Positions 41,371-49,908 of a stretch of DNA of 64,000 nucleotides are shown here, one piece after another. Source of the stretch: Streptomyces brasiliensis (lineage in GTDB: Bacteria > Actinomycetota > Actinomycetes > Streptomycetales > Streptomycetaceae). The position numbers were made by a program, and so were the translations under genes. Under the pieces are notes generated by a model, which had not been told where the DNA came from, did not search any database, and saw nothing but the letters and a program-made list of their open reading frames with translations. Numbering within the stretch: the stretch's first letter is position 1; the number at the start of each line of letters is the position of its first letter. The stretch covers positions 124,001-188,000 of the forward strand of contig NZ_BMQA01000001.1 of NCBI RefSeq assembly GCF_014647875.1. Reading direction: 5' to 3'.

Positions 41371-42189
41371 CTACCGCTTGATGCCCACGCCCGTCCACAG
41401 GCTGACCTGGGCGTCCGTGGGCTCCGCCCCGTCGCTGCCGTGAGCGGCCGGCCGCCAGCGGTGGCCGACGGAGACGCCCGGGTCGATCAGGTCGAGCCCG
41501 GCGAAGAACCGAGCGACGTCCTTCTGCGCGCGGAACTGCACCGGAGTCCCGGCGTCGGTGTAGATCGCGGTGACCTTGTCCCAGGTCGCGGGGTCGAAGT
41601 CGGGCGTGCAGTGGCTCAGGGCGAGGGCGCTGCCGGTGGGGAGGGCGTCGAGGAGCCGGCCGACGATGCCGTACGGGTCCTGCGCGTCGGTGATGAAGTG
41701 CATGAGCGCGTTCAGGGACAGGGCGACCGGGCGGTCGAAGTCGAGGACCTCGGACGCCGCCACGGCGGTCAGGAGCGACTCGGGGTCGTTGACGTCGGCC
41801 TCGATGTACGTCGTACGCCCCTGCGGCGTGCTGCGCATGAGGCGCTCGGCGTACTTGAGGACGAGCGGGTCGTTGTCGGCGTAGACGACCCGCGCCTCGG
41901 GCACCACGGACTGGGCGACCTGATGCAGGTTGGGCTCGGTCGGGATGCCGGTGCCGACGTCGAGCCACTGCCGGATGCCGTACTCCTGCGCCAGGATCCG
42001 GGTGGCCCGGTGCATGAACGCCCGGTTCTCGCGGGCGCACACGAAGATGCCGGGGTAGGCGCCGGCGACGGCCTCGGCCGCCTGCTTGTCGACTTCGAAG
42101 TGGTCCTTGCCGCCGAGGTAGTAGTCGTACATCCGGGCCGAGTGCGGCCTGCTCGTGTCGAGGTCCCGGCCGGCCTGGCTGTTGGTCAT
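41371..42189 (-). CDS. SAM-dependent methyltransferase, DUF574 type
   Basis: A 272-aa paralogue of the gene at 38293: ARMYDYYLGGKDHFEVDKQA, WLDVGTGIPTEPNLHQVAQ, VVYADNDPLVL, YIEADVNDPESLL. ATG 42189 is preceded by GAAGGGGAAAG and preferred over the ATG 8 codons upstream. It follows the XRE/DUF397 pair on the same strand by 81 bp and could be part of that regulatory unit. Substrate unknown. Confidence 0.9.
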   Translation of the reverse strand: MTNSQAGRDLDTSRPHSARMYDYYLGGKDHFEVDKQAAEAVAGAYPGIFVCARENRAFMHRATRILAQEYGIRQWLDVGTGIPTEPNLHQVAQSVVPEARVVYADNDPLVLKYAERLMRSTPQGRTTYIEADVNDPESLLTAVAASEVLDFDRPVALSLNALMHFITDAQDPYGIVGRLLDALPTGSALALSHCTPDFDPATWDKVTAIYTDAGTPVQFRAQKDVARFFAGLDLIDPGVSVGHRWRPAAHGSDGAEPTDAQVSLWTGVGIKR

Positions 42190-42270
42190 TCTTTCCCCTT
42201 CAGAGGTGTTCATCTGTCTGCCCGCAGGCCGGGTACGGGACCGGTGCGGTCCCTCCCGCTCGCCGTCGGT

Positions 42271-42522
42271 TCATCCGGCCGTGAGATGGTCGGCCAGTCC
42301 TTGTTTGACCCCACGGACGAAAGCGGTGATCTCCTCGGGCGTGTAGATCAGCGCGGGTCCGGCCGGGTCCGTCGACTGCCGTACGGCCACGCGGCCGTCG
42401 GCGAGCTGCTTCGTCTCCACGCACTGACCGCCGTTCGGCCCGCTCCACGGGCACTCCCAGCCCTGCTCCCCGAGCTCCGAGGCGGGCATCCCGTTGTAGA
42501 CGCTCTCGTCGGTGGTGGTCAT
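42271..42522 (-). CDS. DUF397 domain protein
   Basis: An 83-aa protein; GWECPWSGPNGGQCVETKQLADGRVAVRQSTDP is the DUF397 signature (normally W..S..NG.CVEVA), followed by YTPEEITAFVRGVKQGLAD. Its ATG overlaps the stop of the upstream XRE gene (ATGA). DUF397 proteins pair with DUF5753-type XRE regulators in WhiJ-like systems that influence development and antibiotic production; the DUF397 protein is thought to antagonise its partner. Confidence 0.9.
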   Translation of the reverse strand: MTTTDESVYNGMPASELGEQGWECPWSGPNGGQCVETKQLADGRVAVRQSTDPAGPALIYTPEEITAFVRGVKQGLADHLTAG

Positions 42523-43385
42523 GAGTACTCCTTGCGCATGCGGTTCAAGAGCACCTTGCTGTCCTGGGACGACGTCAGCAGCGCCATGCGGGAGTGCGCC
42601 TCGAGATGGGCGGCCACGTCCGCACGCTCGTCCAGGTAGACCGAGGCGGACAGGAGTTCGCTGTAGACGATGTCGGGCAGCTCCGGTTCCTCGAACCGGA
42701 AATAGGTGAAGGGGGCACACGCCCCGACATGGGCGCCCGCGGAGAAGGGCACGATGTCGAGGCTGACGTGCTCGAGCTCGGACGCCTCCAGGAGCCGGTC
42801 GATCTGCTCCCGCATCACTTGGGGGCCGCCCACCGCCCGGTGCAGTACGGCTTCCTCCATGACGACCCATAACGTGGGGGCGTCCGCTCTCTCCAACAGG
42901 CTCTGGCGACGCAGCCGCAGCTCCACGCGCCGCTCCAGCTCCTCCTCGCTGCCGTTCGGGAAGCCGCCGCACAGCACACCGCGCGCGTAGTCGTGGGTCT
43001 GCAGGAGGCCCGTGACGTAGTGGGGCTCGTAGGTGCGCAGGGTCTTGGCGCCGGTCTCCAGGCTCACGTACGCGGTGAACCAGCCCGGGACGACGTCGCG
43101 GTAGGCGTGCCACCAGCCGGGCTCGTTGGCCCGCTCGGCCAGGGCGACGAACTCGTCGATCTCCTGCTGGTCCGCACCGTAGGTCTCCAGAAGCTTCTCG
43201 ACGTAGAGAGGCTTCAGCGCGACCTCGGCCTTCTCCAGCCGGCGGATCGTCAGGACCTTCACGCGCAGTGCCTTGGCCGCGTCCTCCAGCGAGGCACCCG
43301 CGTTCTGCCGCATGTCCTGCAACCGGCGGCCGAGGATCATGCGCAGAACCGTGGGTGCGCTGGTGCCGGAACGGGCTTCACTCAC
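42519..43385 (-). CDS. XRE-family regulator with DUF5753 domain (WhiJ-like)
   Basis: A 288-aa protein. Residues 16-75 contain an XRE helix-turn-helix (ILGRRLQDMRQNAGASLEDA, then LRVKVLTIRRLEKAEV). Residues 90-280 are DUF5753 (YEPHYVTGLLQTHDYARGVL, VMREQIDRLLEASELEHVSL, VVPFSAGAH-like). AGGAGG lies 6 nt before GTG 43385, preferred over TTG 43391. Forms a coupled pair with the DUF397 gene and diverges from an ATP-binding protein: the typical XRE / DUF397 / kinase-like trio of Streptomyces. Confidence 0.92.
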   Translation of the reverse strand: MSEARSGTSAPTVLRMILGRRLQDMRQNAGASLEDAAKALRVKVLTIRRLEKAEVALKPLYVEKLLETYGADQQEIDEFVALAERANEPGWWHAYRDVVPGWFTAYVSLETGAKTLRTYEPHYVTGLLQTHDYARGVLCGGFPNGSEEELERRVELRLRRQSLLERADAPTLWVVMEEAVLHRAVGGPQVMREQIDRLLEASELEHVSLDIVPFSAGAHVGACAPFTYFRFEEPELPDIVYSELLSASVYLDERADVAAHLEAHSRMALLTSSQDSKVLLNRMRKEYS

Positions 43386-43693
43386 GCCCAACCTCCTGAG
43401 GGACTGTCACCAACCCGAGTCTGACAGCGACTTGATGAACGCGCCAGGCCGATACCGTCCTGCTGAAATTATCAGGGAGCCGGTTGCAGCATGAACACGA
43501 TCACGAGCATAGTTGACCCCGTGAGCGATCACGCCGCAGCCATGACGCAGCATCAACTCTGCTTGACACGAGTGAGGTTGGTGCCGCCGACGGTTCCATC
43601 CCACGGGCCGCCCGCGAACGCGCCTCTCCCACCAGGGCTTCTGGTGGCCCCCCGCCCTCTCCCCGCGCCCGTCCCCCTTGGAAGGCGACCACC
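43386..43693. other. Divergent promoter region of the WhiJ-like trio
   Basis: 308 bp, less GC-rich than average, between the XRE gene and the ATP-binding protein gene. A TTGACA-like hexamer occurs at about 43562-43568 reading toward the ATP-binding gene. An open frame starting at 43491 covers most of it, but has no ribosome binding site and a proline-rich composition typical of chance frames. No strong palindrome found. Confidence 0.45.
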
Positions 43694-44137
43694 GTGACCC
43701 CCCACACGACCTCCGCCCAGGCCTTAGTCACTGCCGCGCCGCACCGGGAGTACTGGTTCGGCCTGCCCGCCCTGCGCACCAGCGTGAAGGCCGCCCGCGA
43801 CATCGTGCGCGACCGGCTGTGCGCCTGGGAGGTGCCCGGCGATCTCTGCTGCGACGCCGTGCTGCTCGTCTCCGAGTTGTCGACGAACGTCGTGATCCAC
43901 ACGCGCAGCGGTCATGTCCTGTGCGGCCTCACCCTGACCGGTGAAGAGCACCTGCGTATCGAGGTGCACGACGACGACCACGCCCCGCTGCGTCCGTCGG
44001 AGCGCCGGCCCGGGCCGGGCGAGGAGAGCGGGCGGGGCCTGTTCCTCGTCCAGCAGATCGCGGAGCGCTGGGGCAGCGCCCGCTCGACACGAGCCCAGGG
44101 CAACGTTGTCTGGGCCGAGTTGGGGGCTCACGCCTGA
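43694..44137 (+). CDS. ATP-binding protein of the serine kinase/anti-sigma type (HATPase_c_2)
   Basis: A 147-aa GHKL ATPase: N box LVSELSTNVVIHT, G1 region VHDDDHAPL, and GRGLFLVQQIAERWG as G2. Length and layout match the Streptomyces AbaA/RsbW-like kinases that accompany XRE/DUF397 pairs. GGAAGGCGAC precedes GTG 43694. It may phosphorylate an anti-sigma antagonist or act as a structural ATP-binding switch. Confidence 0.9.
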   Translation: MTPHTTSAQALVTAAPHREYWFGLPALRTSVKAARDIVRDRLCAWEVPGDLCCDAVLLVSELSTNVVIHTRSGHVLCGLTLTGEEHLRIEVHDDDHAPLRPSERRPGPGEESGRGLFLVQQIAERWGSARSTRAQGNVVWAELGAHA

Positions 44138-44169
44138 CTTCGTGGTGGTTCGGGCAGGGCACGGCCTCC

Positions 44170-45006
44170 TTGGTCGTACGGGATCCGTACGACGACATCC
44201 GGACGGGACGACAGGGGGGACCACGACGGGAGGTGTGCCGCTCGGGCCGCCTTGTGGGGCCTGCGGCACCTGGCCGACCCGACGCGTCACATCCCACAAG
44301 CGCCAGTCTGCTCTCCGCGACGCAGCGGGAGCTGCACCTGCCGAAGACGGAGGCCGGGGCGCGGCCCGCCGAAGAGCGCCGGGCAGACGGCCGTGGACAC
44401 CAAGACCCGCAAAGCGGCGGGTACTTCGTTCGGCGGTTCCTGGTTCGACGCCACCGACGCTTGCTCACCGTCGCCGAAACTGCGTCCAGGGCGCGGCGTC
44501 GGCTGTCCTGTCTCGGGATCGCCGTCCTCGTCCTCGCGGTGTCGGCCGGAGGCAGCGCCTGGGTGTTCCGGGACGATCTGTTCCAGCCGTTCGGCGACGA
44601 CCGGGCATGCCGGGGCAGCGATCTGCGGTTGCCGGACGCGATCCGTGCCGGAGGCGTGCCGATTCCCGCCGACGCCGAGGACGTTCACTACCTCACCCGG
44701 AACGGCACCGCCGAGGTGACCTTCGTGAGCGGCCTGGTCCCGGAGTATCTGCACCGCACGGGCCTGCTGCCCGACGGCGCGGACCCGTTCGACCAGCGGT
44801 ACGGCACCAAGGCGGTCGCCGGCCCCGAGATCCCGCTGCCGGACGGCCTGTGCGGATCCGCCCTGCGGGGCCCTGTCAGGATCTACGGCTCACAGGGTTC
44901 CACGGGCACGGGCTCCGGTCTCGGCGTCATGGTCGAATGCTCCGACGTGCCCGGGGGCGTCTTCCGCGTCCCGGCCCGGGCCGTGATCGCTTTCAGCCTC
45001 GGCTGA
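44170..45006 (+). CDS. Unidentified protein with one membrane segment
   Basis: The open frame gives up to 278 aa, but the true start is unclear: TTG 44170 has no good ribosome binding site and the first 90 residues are low-complexity. From about residue 100 the sequence is protein-like: a basic stretch (RRHRRLLTVAETASRARRRL), a membrane segment (LGIAVLVLAVSAGGSAWVF) and an extracytoplasmic domain with two or more cysteines (ACRGSDLRLPD, LCGSALRGPV, ECSDVPGG). TTG near 44461 is an alternative start. The 3' end overlaps the convergent DUF916-like gene by 117 bp. Confidence 0.55.
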   Translation: MVVRDPYDDIRTGRQGGPRREVCRSGRLVGPAAPGRPDASHPTSASLLSATQRELHLPKTEAGARPAEERRADGRGHQDPQSGGYFVRRFLVRRHRRLLTVAETASRARRRLSCLGIAVLVLAVSAGGSAWVFRDDLFQPFGDDRACRGSDLRLPDAIRAGGVPIPADAEDVHYLTRNGTAEVTFVSGLVPEYLHRTGLLPDGADPFDQRYGTKAVAGPEIPLPDGLCGSALRGPVRIYGSQGSTGTGSGLGVMVECSDVPGGVFRVPARAVIAFSLG

Positions 45007-46020
45007 GGCTTCCGCGGTTGATCCCTTGGCCCGACGGCGACGGCGACGGCGGCTCCAGGTGACCGATCCGGCGGCCGCCATTCCGCACAGGACGACGAGG
45101 CAGAGCAGCAGCGTCCAGGGAACGGCCCAGGCTGAGGTCGCGGTCTTCACGGTGGCGAGCGGCGCGACCGAGCCCGACGCGTCGGTCAGGAGCGGAACGA
45201 GGGCTGCCGTAGCCGTGGCTCGCAGTGCGGGAGCAACTCCGTGGACCGGCACGGTGACCTTCCAGGTCTCGCCGGGGAGCAGCGCGGGCGAGTCGCCGAT
45301 GTGGCCCGCACGGGCATCCACGAGCCCGAAGGGGCCGGACAGGGACACCGACTGACGTGCCGCCAGAATGGCGTTGCCCGTGTTGTGGATCGTGTAGGTG
45401 ACGGTGGCGTCCCCCTTGCCGAAGGGGTTCGCCGTACCCGAGTACCGCAGGCGCAGGTCCTGCACCGACAGCTTCGGCTCGAGCGCTCCGCCCACCCGCA
45501 GCCGGATCCGGATGCCGAGACGCCCGCCTGCCGATCCGGCCTCGGCCGGCGACGTGACGACGCCGCCCATGTAGTCGCCGGGCGCGGCGTCTTGCGGGAC
45601 CGTGAGCGTGAAGGGCACCTCTGTCGACCGTCCGGGCTGGACCGTGATGCCGGATCGGTCCGTACGGACCCAGGCACCCACGCGTGTCGACTTCGCGTCC
45701 TGGGCGACCAGGTCGAGCCGGCCCGCCTCGTCGGTGAACGCGTCCGCCGCGTACACGGCCAGATGGAGCGGCGCGGTGCCGTGGTTGACGACGACGAGGG
45801 CGTCGTCGACGTGCCCGCCGGGGTTGACGGTGTAGCTGTAGTTCTGCCGGTCGGACCCGAAGTCGTTGGAGGCGGTGCTGATGGTCCAGGAGGCGTCGCC
45901 GCCCGCCGCCACCGCGGGTCCGGCCCCCGTGGCGAGGAAGGCGAGCACGGCGAGCAGGGCCACCACGGCCGAGCGGGCGAGGGCTGTGGCGGTGGTGGTA
46001 CGCGTTCTGGGCGGGCGCAT
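44890..46020 (-). CDS. Secreted, membrane-anchored DUF916-like protein
   Basis: A 376-aa protein: signal peptide (ARSAVVALLAVLAFLATGAG, cleavage near AVA-AGG), then Ig-like beta domains (SYTVNPGGHVDDALVVVNHG, PGRSTEVPFTLTVPQDAAPG, VTYTIHNTGNAILAARQSV) as in DUF916/WxL-associated proteins, one C-terminal membrane helix (PWTLLLCLVVLCGMAAAGSV), an R-rich stop-transfer and an acidic cytoplasmic tail. It probably sits on the cell surface. Its 3' end overlaps the convergent gene, so the tail length deserves caution. Confidence 0.75.
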   Translation of the reverse strand: MRPPRTRTTTATALARSAVVALLAVLAFLATGAGPAVAAGGDASWTISTASNDFGSDRQNYSYTVNPGGHVDDALVVVNHGTAPLHLAVYAADAFTDEAGRLDLVAQDAKSTRVGAWVRTDRSGITVQPGRSTEVPFTLTVPQDAAPGDYMGGVVTSPAEAGSAGGRLGIRIRLRVGGALEPKLSVQDLRLRYSGTANPFGKGDATVTYTIHNTGNAILAARQSVSLSGPFGLVDARAGHIGDSPALLPGETWKVTVPVHGVAPALRATATAALVPLLTDASGSVAPLATVKTATSAWAVPWTLLLCLVVLCGMAAAGSVTWSRRRRRRRAKGSTAEASAEAESDHGPGRDAEDAPGHVGAFDHDAETGARARGTL

Positions 46021-46065
46021 CTGAGGGTCCTCGGGCGGAGTGGGAGCGGCGGGAGCGGAACGGGG

Positions 46066-46099
46066 GGTGGGGTGGGCACCTGGTGGTACCCACCCCACC
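46066..46099 (-). terminator. Terminator hairpin downstream of the phosphatase gene
   Basis: GGTGGGGTGGG pairs with CCCACCCCACC (11 bp, no mismatch), with the inner ACC/GGT able to extend the stem past one C-A mismatch. It lies 65 bp beyond the phosphatase stop and 46 bp before the DUF916-like start, so it separates the two transcripts. Confidence 0.75.
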
Positions 46100-46163
46100 G
46101 GTGGAGCGGGCCGGATCAACTCGGCGCGGTCGGCACGAGCGTTCCGGCGTCACCCTCGGCCGG

Positions 46164-47708
46164 CTACTGGAGCCAGTCGGACTCGGCCGCCGTGGTCGTG
46201 GCCACGTCGGCGCGGTTGTCCCAGCCGTTGCCGCGGTAGGGGTGGATGACCACCTTGTCGACGGCGGAGCCGACCGGCTGAGCCGGGGTGGCGCCGCTGT
46301 CCGGGCCGCACCACGAGACCTTGTTCAGCTCGACGGCGGCGTTGGGCGCGGCGCACGTGCCGCTGCGGAGGTTCTCGACGACGAGCTTGTTGTCGCGGAC
46401 CTCGACCTTGACGTACGTGCGGACGTGCTCCTGGTTCTCGACCGAGTTGGCCCAGTGGCTCTTGGGATTGAGCGGGTCGGGGCCGTAGTTCGGGTCCTCG
46501 TTCGTGTCGGGAGCCGTCAGGTCGTAGTACTTCGAACCCGACGCGGAGTTCGCCGTCACGTAGATGACGCCGCCCGGGCCCTGGGCCACCTGGGCGGAAC
46601 CGGGCTGCTCGCCCGGGTGCGACTTCTTGCCGTTCTTGATCACGTAGCTACGGGAGTAGCTGTGGTCGTGACCCTGCAGGACCAGGTCGACGCCGAGCTT
46701 CGAGAAGGCGGTCGGGAAGTCCTGGCGGCGCTGCTGGTTGTCGCCGTCGTTGGCGTGGTCCGCCGGCGAGTAGATCGAGTGGTGGTAGACGAGCACCGTG
46801 TACTTGGCGTCGGCACCGTGGTTCTCGATGACGTCGCTGACGAACTCGAGGTGCGCGGCGTCGGAACCGTTGGAGTAGGCGTTGCTGTTCAGGTCGATGA
46901 ACAGGACGCCCTTGTACGTGTACCAGTAGTCGCCGCCCGACCGGGTCGCCGCGCTGCCGTTGTAGTACGGCGCGGAGCGGTCGGTGTTCGGCGTCCAGAA
47001 GTGCTGCTCGTACGCCTTGCCGCCGACGTCGTGGTTGCCGATGGTGGCGGCCCACGGGTACTGGCGCAGCTTGTCGGACGCGAGGAACGCGTTCCACTGC
47101 GTCTCGGTGTTGGCGGTCTCCACCTGGTCACCGCCGGAGACCAGCAGTTCGGCGTTCGGGTTCGCGGCGAGGGAGACGTCCAGGGTGTCCTTCCACCCGG
47201 CGCCGTCCTTGTCCACGTTGCCGGACGAACCGATCTGCGGGTCGCCGAAGAACAGGAAGTCAAAGTCGCCCTTGAAGTCCTGCGTCTTGAAGGAGTAAGT
47301 CGTGGACCAGCTGCCCTGGGTGCCGACGCGGTAGGAGTACGCGGTGTTCTGGTGCAGGCTGTCGATCGTCGCGTGCGCGTTGTAGCCGCCGTTGACGCTG
47401 TTCGCGGCGACGGTGGCCGGGAAGGTGACGGCGTTCGCGGGGAACTCGCCGTTCACGATCTTGGAGGTCGGCGCAACCTGGACCACCTGCGGCGTGTTGT
47501 CCGGGGTGTACCAGGACACGACGCGCTGCGATTCGTTGGCGCCCACACCGAGGACGAGTCCGGTGGGCGCGGCGGAGGTCTCGGCGTGGGCACCGGTCAT
47601 CAGACCGCTGCCGAGCGCCGCAGTCACGCCCAGGACCACCGCGGTGGCGCTTGTGGCCACCCGGTGACGGACGAGCCCAGATCTCTGGGCCCCCTTGTCG
47701 AGCTTCAT
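46164..47708 (-). CDS. Secreted purple acid phosphatase-like metallophosphoesterase
   Basis: A 514-aa exported enzyme: signal peptide ending GAHA-ETS, a fibronectin-like N-terminal domain (VVSWYTPDNTPQVVQVAPTS), then metallophosphatase motifs FFGDPQIG, GGDQVE, GNHD, VYHH and GHDH in order. These five motifs bind the dimetal centre. The C-terminus (NLRSGTCAAPNAAVELNKVS) is a beta extension. ATG 47708 has GGAAGCC upstream. A PHO-box-like direct repeat 58-79 bp upstream suggests induction in phosphate starvation. Releases phosphate from extracellular esters. Confidence 0.9.
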   Translation of the reverse strand: MKLDKGAQRSGLVRHRVATSATAVVLGVTAALGSGLMTGAHAETSAAPTGLVLGVGANESQRVVSWYTPDNTPQVVQVAPTSKIVNGEFPANAVTFPATVAANSVNGGYNAHATIDSLHQNTAYSYRVGTQGSWSTTYSFKTQDFKGDFDFLFFGDPQIGSSGNVDKDGAGWKDTLDVSLAANPNAELLVSGGDQVETANTETQWNAFLASDKLRQYPWAATIGNHDVGGKAYEQHFWTPNTDRSAPYYNGSAATRSGGDYWYTYKGVLFIDLNSNAYSNGSDAAHLEFVSDVIENHGADAKYTVLVYHHSIYSPADHANDGDNQQRRQDFPTAFSKLGVDLVLQGHDHSYSRSYVIKNGKKSHPGEQPGSAQVAQGPGGVIYVTANSASGSKYYDLTAPDTNEDPNYGPDPLNPKSHWANSVENQEHVRTYVKVEVRDNKLVVENLRSGTCAAPNAAVELNKVSWCGPDSGATPAQPVGSAVDKVVIHPYRGNGWDNRADVATTTAAESDWLQ

Positions 47709-47765
47709 CGGCTTCCGTTCGTTGGAGTTCGGGGGGTGACGTAAGAACTCGGTAAAAGTCACATG

Positions 47766-47787
47766 AGATCGTGACGTCCTGGTGAAC
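47766..47787 (-). promoter_or_regulatory. Possible PHO box upstream of the phosphatase
   Basis: On the minus strand GTTCACCAGGA is followed directly by CGTCACGATCT, two 11-nt direct repeat units; the first begins with the Streptomyces PhoP consensus GTTCACC and the second keeps the TCAC core. Placed 58-79 bp before the ATG of a secreted phosphatase. Confidence 0.5.
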
Positions 47788-47832
47788 CCGGGAGAAGCGG
47801 ATCGTTCCACTTACCCGAAGTCGGACGGGGCG

Positions 47833-49044
47833 TCAGATCCCGAAGGTCCGCTGCACGAACCACATCAGGCCCATGACGGACACACCGGCGGCGACCGCTC
47901 CGGTCGTCCACAGCCCCAGGTCCGGCCGACGCCGGCGCAGCAGGGCGAGAACAGGGAAGACGACGGCCACGATGGCCAGTTGGACGGTCTCGATGCCCAC
48001 GTTGAAGACGAGGAGCGACCACAGGAGCGTCCAGGACCAGGCGCTGTCGATCCCCAGCGCCGAGGCGAAGCCGAGTCCGTGCACGAGGCCGAAACAGAAC
48101 ACCACCGCGAGCCGCGTCCACCCCGCGCGGTCCAGGCTGAGGTGGCCGCGGCCGAACGTCTGCAGGTCCGTGGCGTGGGACCGGCGTCGCCACAGCCGCC
48201 ACAGGTGCCAGCCCGCGACGACCGCGATGGACAGCGCGATGACGGGTTCGACGAAGGACGCGGGCACCTGCACGAGCCCCAGGGCGGCCAGGACGAAGGT
48301 CACCGAGTGGGCCAGGGTGAAGGTCGTGGCCGCCAGCACGATCTCGCGCAGCCGGCGCGAACCGACGATGAGCGCCAGCAGGAACAGGATGTGGTCGAGC
48401 CCGGTGAGCAGATGCTCGGCTCCGAGCCGGTAGAAGGTCCAGAACCGCTCGGCCCCGGACTGCTGGGTGGAGAACGACCGGTGCTCCGCGTCGAGGGCGG
48501 CGCTTCCCGACTTCAGGTCGAGGTCGTAGGTGACGATCGTCTTGGTGTCGCGCACATAGCCCTCGGAGTCCGGGAACAGACCGCTGCGCACCTCGTGCGC
48601 CTCGCCGGACGCCGGGCACCGGTAGTCGAGGACCAGCAGGGCGTACGGCACTCCCTCGCGTCGCTCGATCGTGAAGTCGCCGTTCCGGACCGGGGTGCAC
48701 GCCTGTCCCCCGGCCGTGACGCCGAAGCGACGGGTCACGTAGGAGACGACCGAGTCGGCGTGGCCGTCGAGCGCCGCCGCCTGTTCCTCGGCGTCGCCGC
48801 CGTCGAATGCGGCGGTGCCGGCCCGGAACAGCGGATCGTCCTTCTGGTAGTCGGCGGCGGAGACGACGAGCAGGTCGTACTCCAGCCGGAGTTCGGTGCG
48901 CACGTGCCCCGCCCCGGGCGAGGTGAGGCCGACGTACACGGTCGAACTGAACCCGTGGGCCAGCGCCGGTACGGCACTGAGCAGGACGGCCGCGACGATG
49001 ACGGCGACAGCGGCGCAGGCACGACGCCCGGCGGCGGGAAACAT
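47833..49044 (-). CDS. HupE/UreJ_2-like membrane protein with extracytoplasmic N-terminal domain
   Basis: A 403-aa protein. Signal peptide (VAVIVAAVLLSAVPALA-HGF), about 170 residues outside the cell with a Cys pair (GGQACTPV, DYRCPAS), then six to seven membrane segments starting FYRLGAEHLLTGLDHILFLL, the HupE/UreJ_2 signature. VVFCFGLVHGLGFASALG is a further conserved piece. The family is linked to nickel/cobalt handling, but a transport role for this long form is unproven. GAGGAG precedes ATG 49044. Confidence 0.85.
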   Translation of the reverse strand: MFPAAGRRACAAVAVIVAAVLLSAVPALAHGFSSTVYVGLTSPGAGHVRTELRLEYDLLVVSAADYQKDDPLFRAGTAAFDGGDAEEQAAALDGHADSVVSYVTRRFGVTAGGQACTPVRNGDFTIERREGVPYALLVLDYRCPASGEAHEVRSGLFPDSEGYVRDTKTIVTYDLDLKSGSAALDAEHRSFSTQQSGAERFWTFYRLGAEHLLTGLDHILFLLALIVGSRRLREIVLAATTFTLAHSVTFVLAALGLVQVPASFVEPVIALSIAVVAGWHLWRLWRRRSHATDLQTFGRGHLSLDRAGWTRLAVVFCFGLVHGLGFASALGIDSAWSWTLLWSLLVFNVGIETVQLAIVAVVFPVLALLRRRRPDLGLWTTGAVAAGVSVMGLMWFVQRTFGI

Positions 49045-49215
49045 GTGACTCCTCTTCGGTCGGCGCACGGAATCTCCTGGGCCCGGATGAACCACCGGTG
49101 ACGCGTGCGCGAACCGACGAGGAAGCGAGCTCGGACAAGACCGCCCGATGGCCGAAAACCGCACGCCATGAGGTAGGAAGTAGGCGCACCCACGCCACTT
49201 CGGAGGACGATCCCC

Positions 49216-49890
49216 ATGCGCTCTCGGCTTCTGCCTGCCTGCACGCTGGCCGCGGCAGTCGCGACCGTCGTACTGGCCGGCGGATGCGGCACGGGCGACG
49301 ACTGGTCCCAGCCGCACCCGAAACCGAGCACCGTCGGCACCCTCGGCCCGGGGTTCACCGACCCGACGGCGTCACCGGCCCCGGAGGCGACGATCACCCC
49401 GCGGCCCGGCTCGTGGAACGGGATCCGGCCCTCGAAGGACTACCGCGTGGTGCTTCTGACCGCGGGCAAGGGCCGCCAGACCACGACGCTGGTGAGCGCC
49501 GTGCGGAAATGGGCCGAGGAGGTGCACGCCGACCTGAGGACGGTGACGGCCACGAAGCCGGCCCAGTACGTCCCCCGTATCAGCGACGCGCTGGGCATGC
49601 GGCCCGACCTGATCATCAGCGCCGGGAACGACCTCATCGACCCCCTGGCCATGGTCACGCCCAACCACCTCGACCAGCAGTTCCTCGTCGTCGGCGCCGA
49701 GTTGGCCGAGCCGACGGCGAACGTCACGGCCGCCGACTGGACCGGCGCCTCGTTCCGCGGCGAGGGCCTCGGCATGTCCTCGGCGTACGACCCGGCCACA
49801 TTCACTCCGGAACGAGCCGGGCGCGCGGTACGGGCCGGAGTCGCGGCGGTGCTCACCGGTGCGAGCGGGATCGTGGTCTGGGTGGACTAG
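49216..49890 (+). CDS. Lipoprotein, BMP-like substrate-binding fold (tentative)
   Basis: A 224-aa lipoprotein with the lipobox LAGGC ending at Cys24, a Pro/Thr-rich linker, and a domain from YRVVLLTAGKGRQTTTLVSA through PDLIISAGNDLIDPLAM, FLVVGAELAEPTANV and AGVAAVLTGASGIVVW. The alternating strands and the PDLIISAGN motif resemble one lobe of BMP-type periplasmic binding proteins. It is shorter than full binding proteins and no transporter genes are adjacent. CGGAGGACGATCCCC precedes the ATG. Confidence 0.75.
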   Translation: MRSRLLPACTLAAAVATVVLAGGCGTGDDWSQPHPKPSTVGTLGPGFTDPTASPAPEATITPRPGSWNGIRPSKDYRVVLLTAGKGRQTTTLVSAVRKWAEEVHADLRTVTATKPAQYVPRISDALGMRPDLIISAGNDLIDPLAMVTPNHLDQQFLVVGAELAEPTANVTAADWTGASFRGEGLGMSSAYDPATFTPERAGRAVRAGVAAVLTGASGIVVWVD

Positions 49891-49908
49891 ATGATCGATT
49901 CCGAGGGG

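Noticed and set aside
43491..43697. 68-codon frame ahead of the ATP-binding protein gene
   Set aside because: No ribosome binding site, proline-rich chance-like composition, and overlaps the next gene's ribosome binding site.
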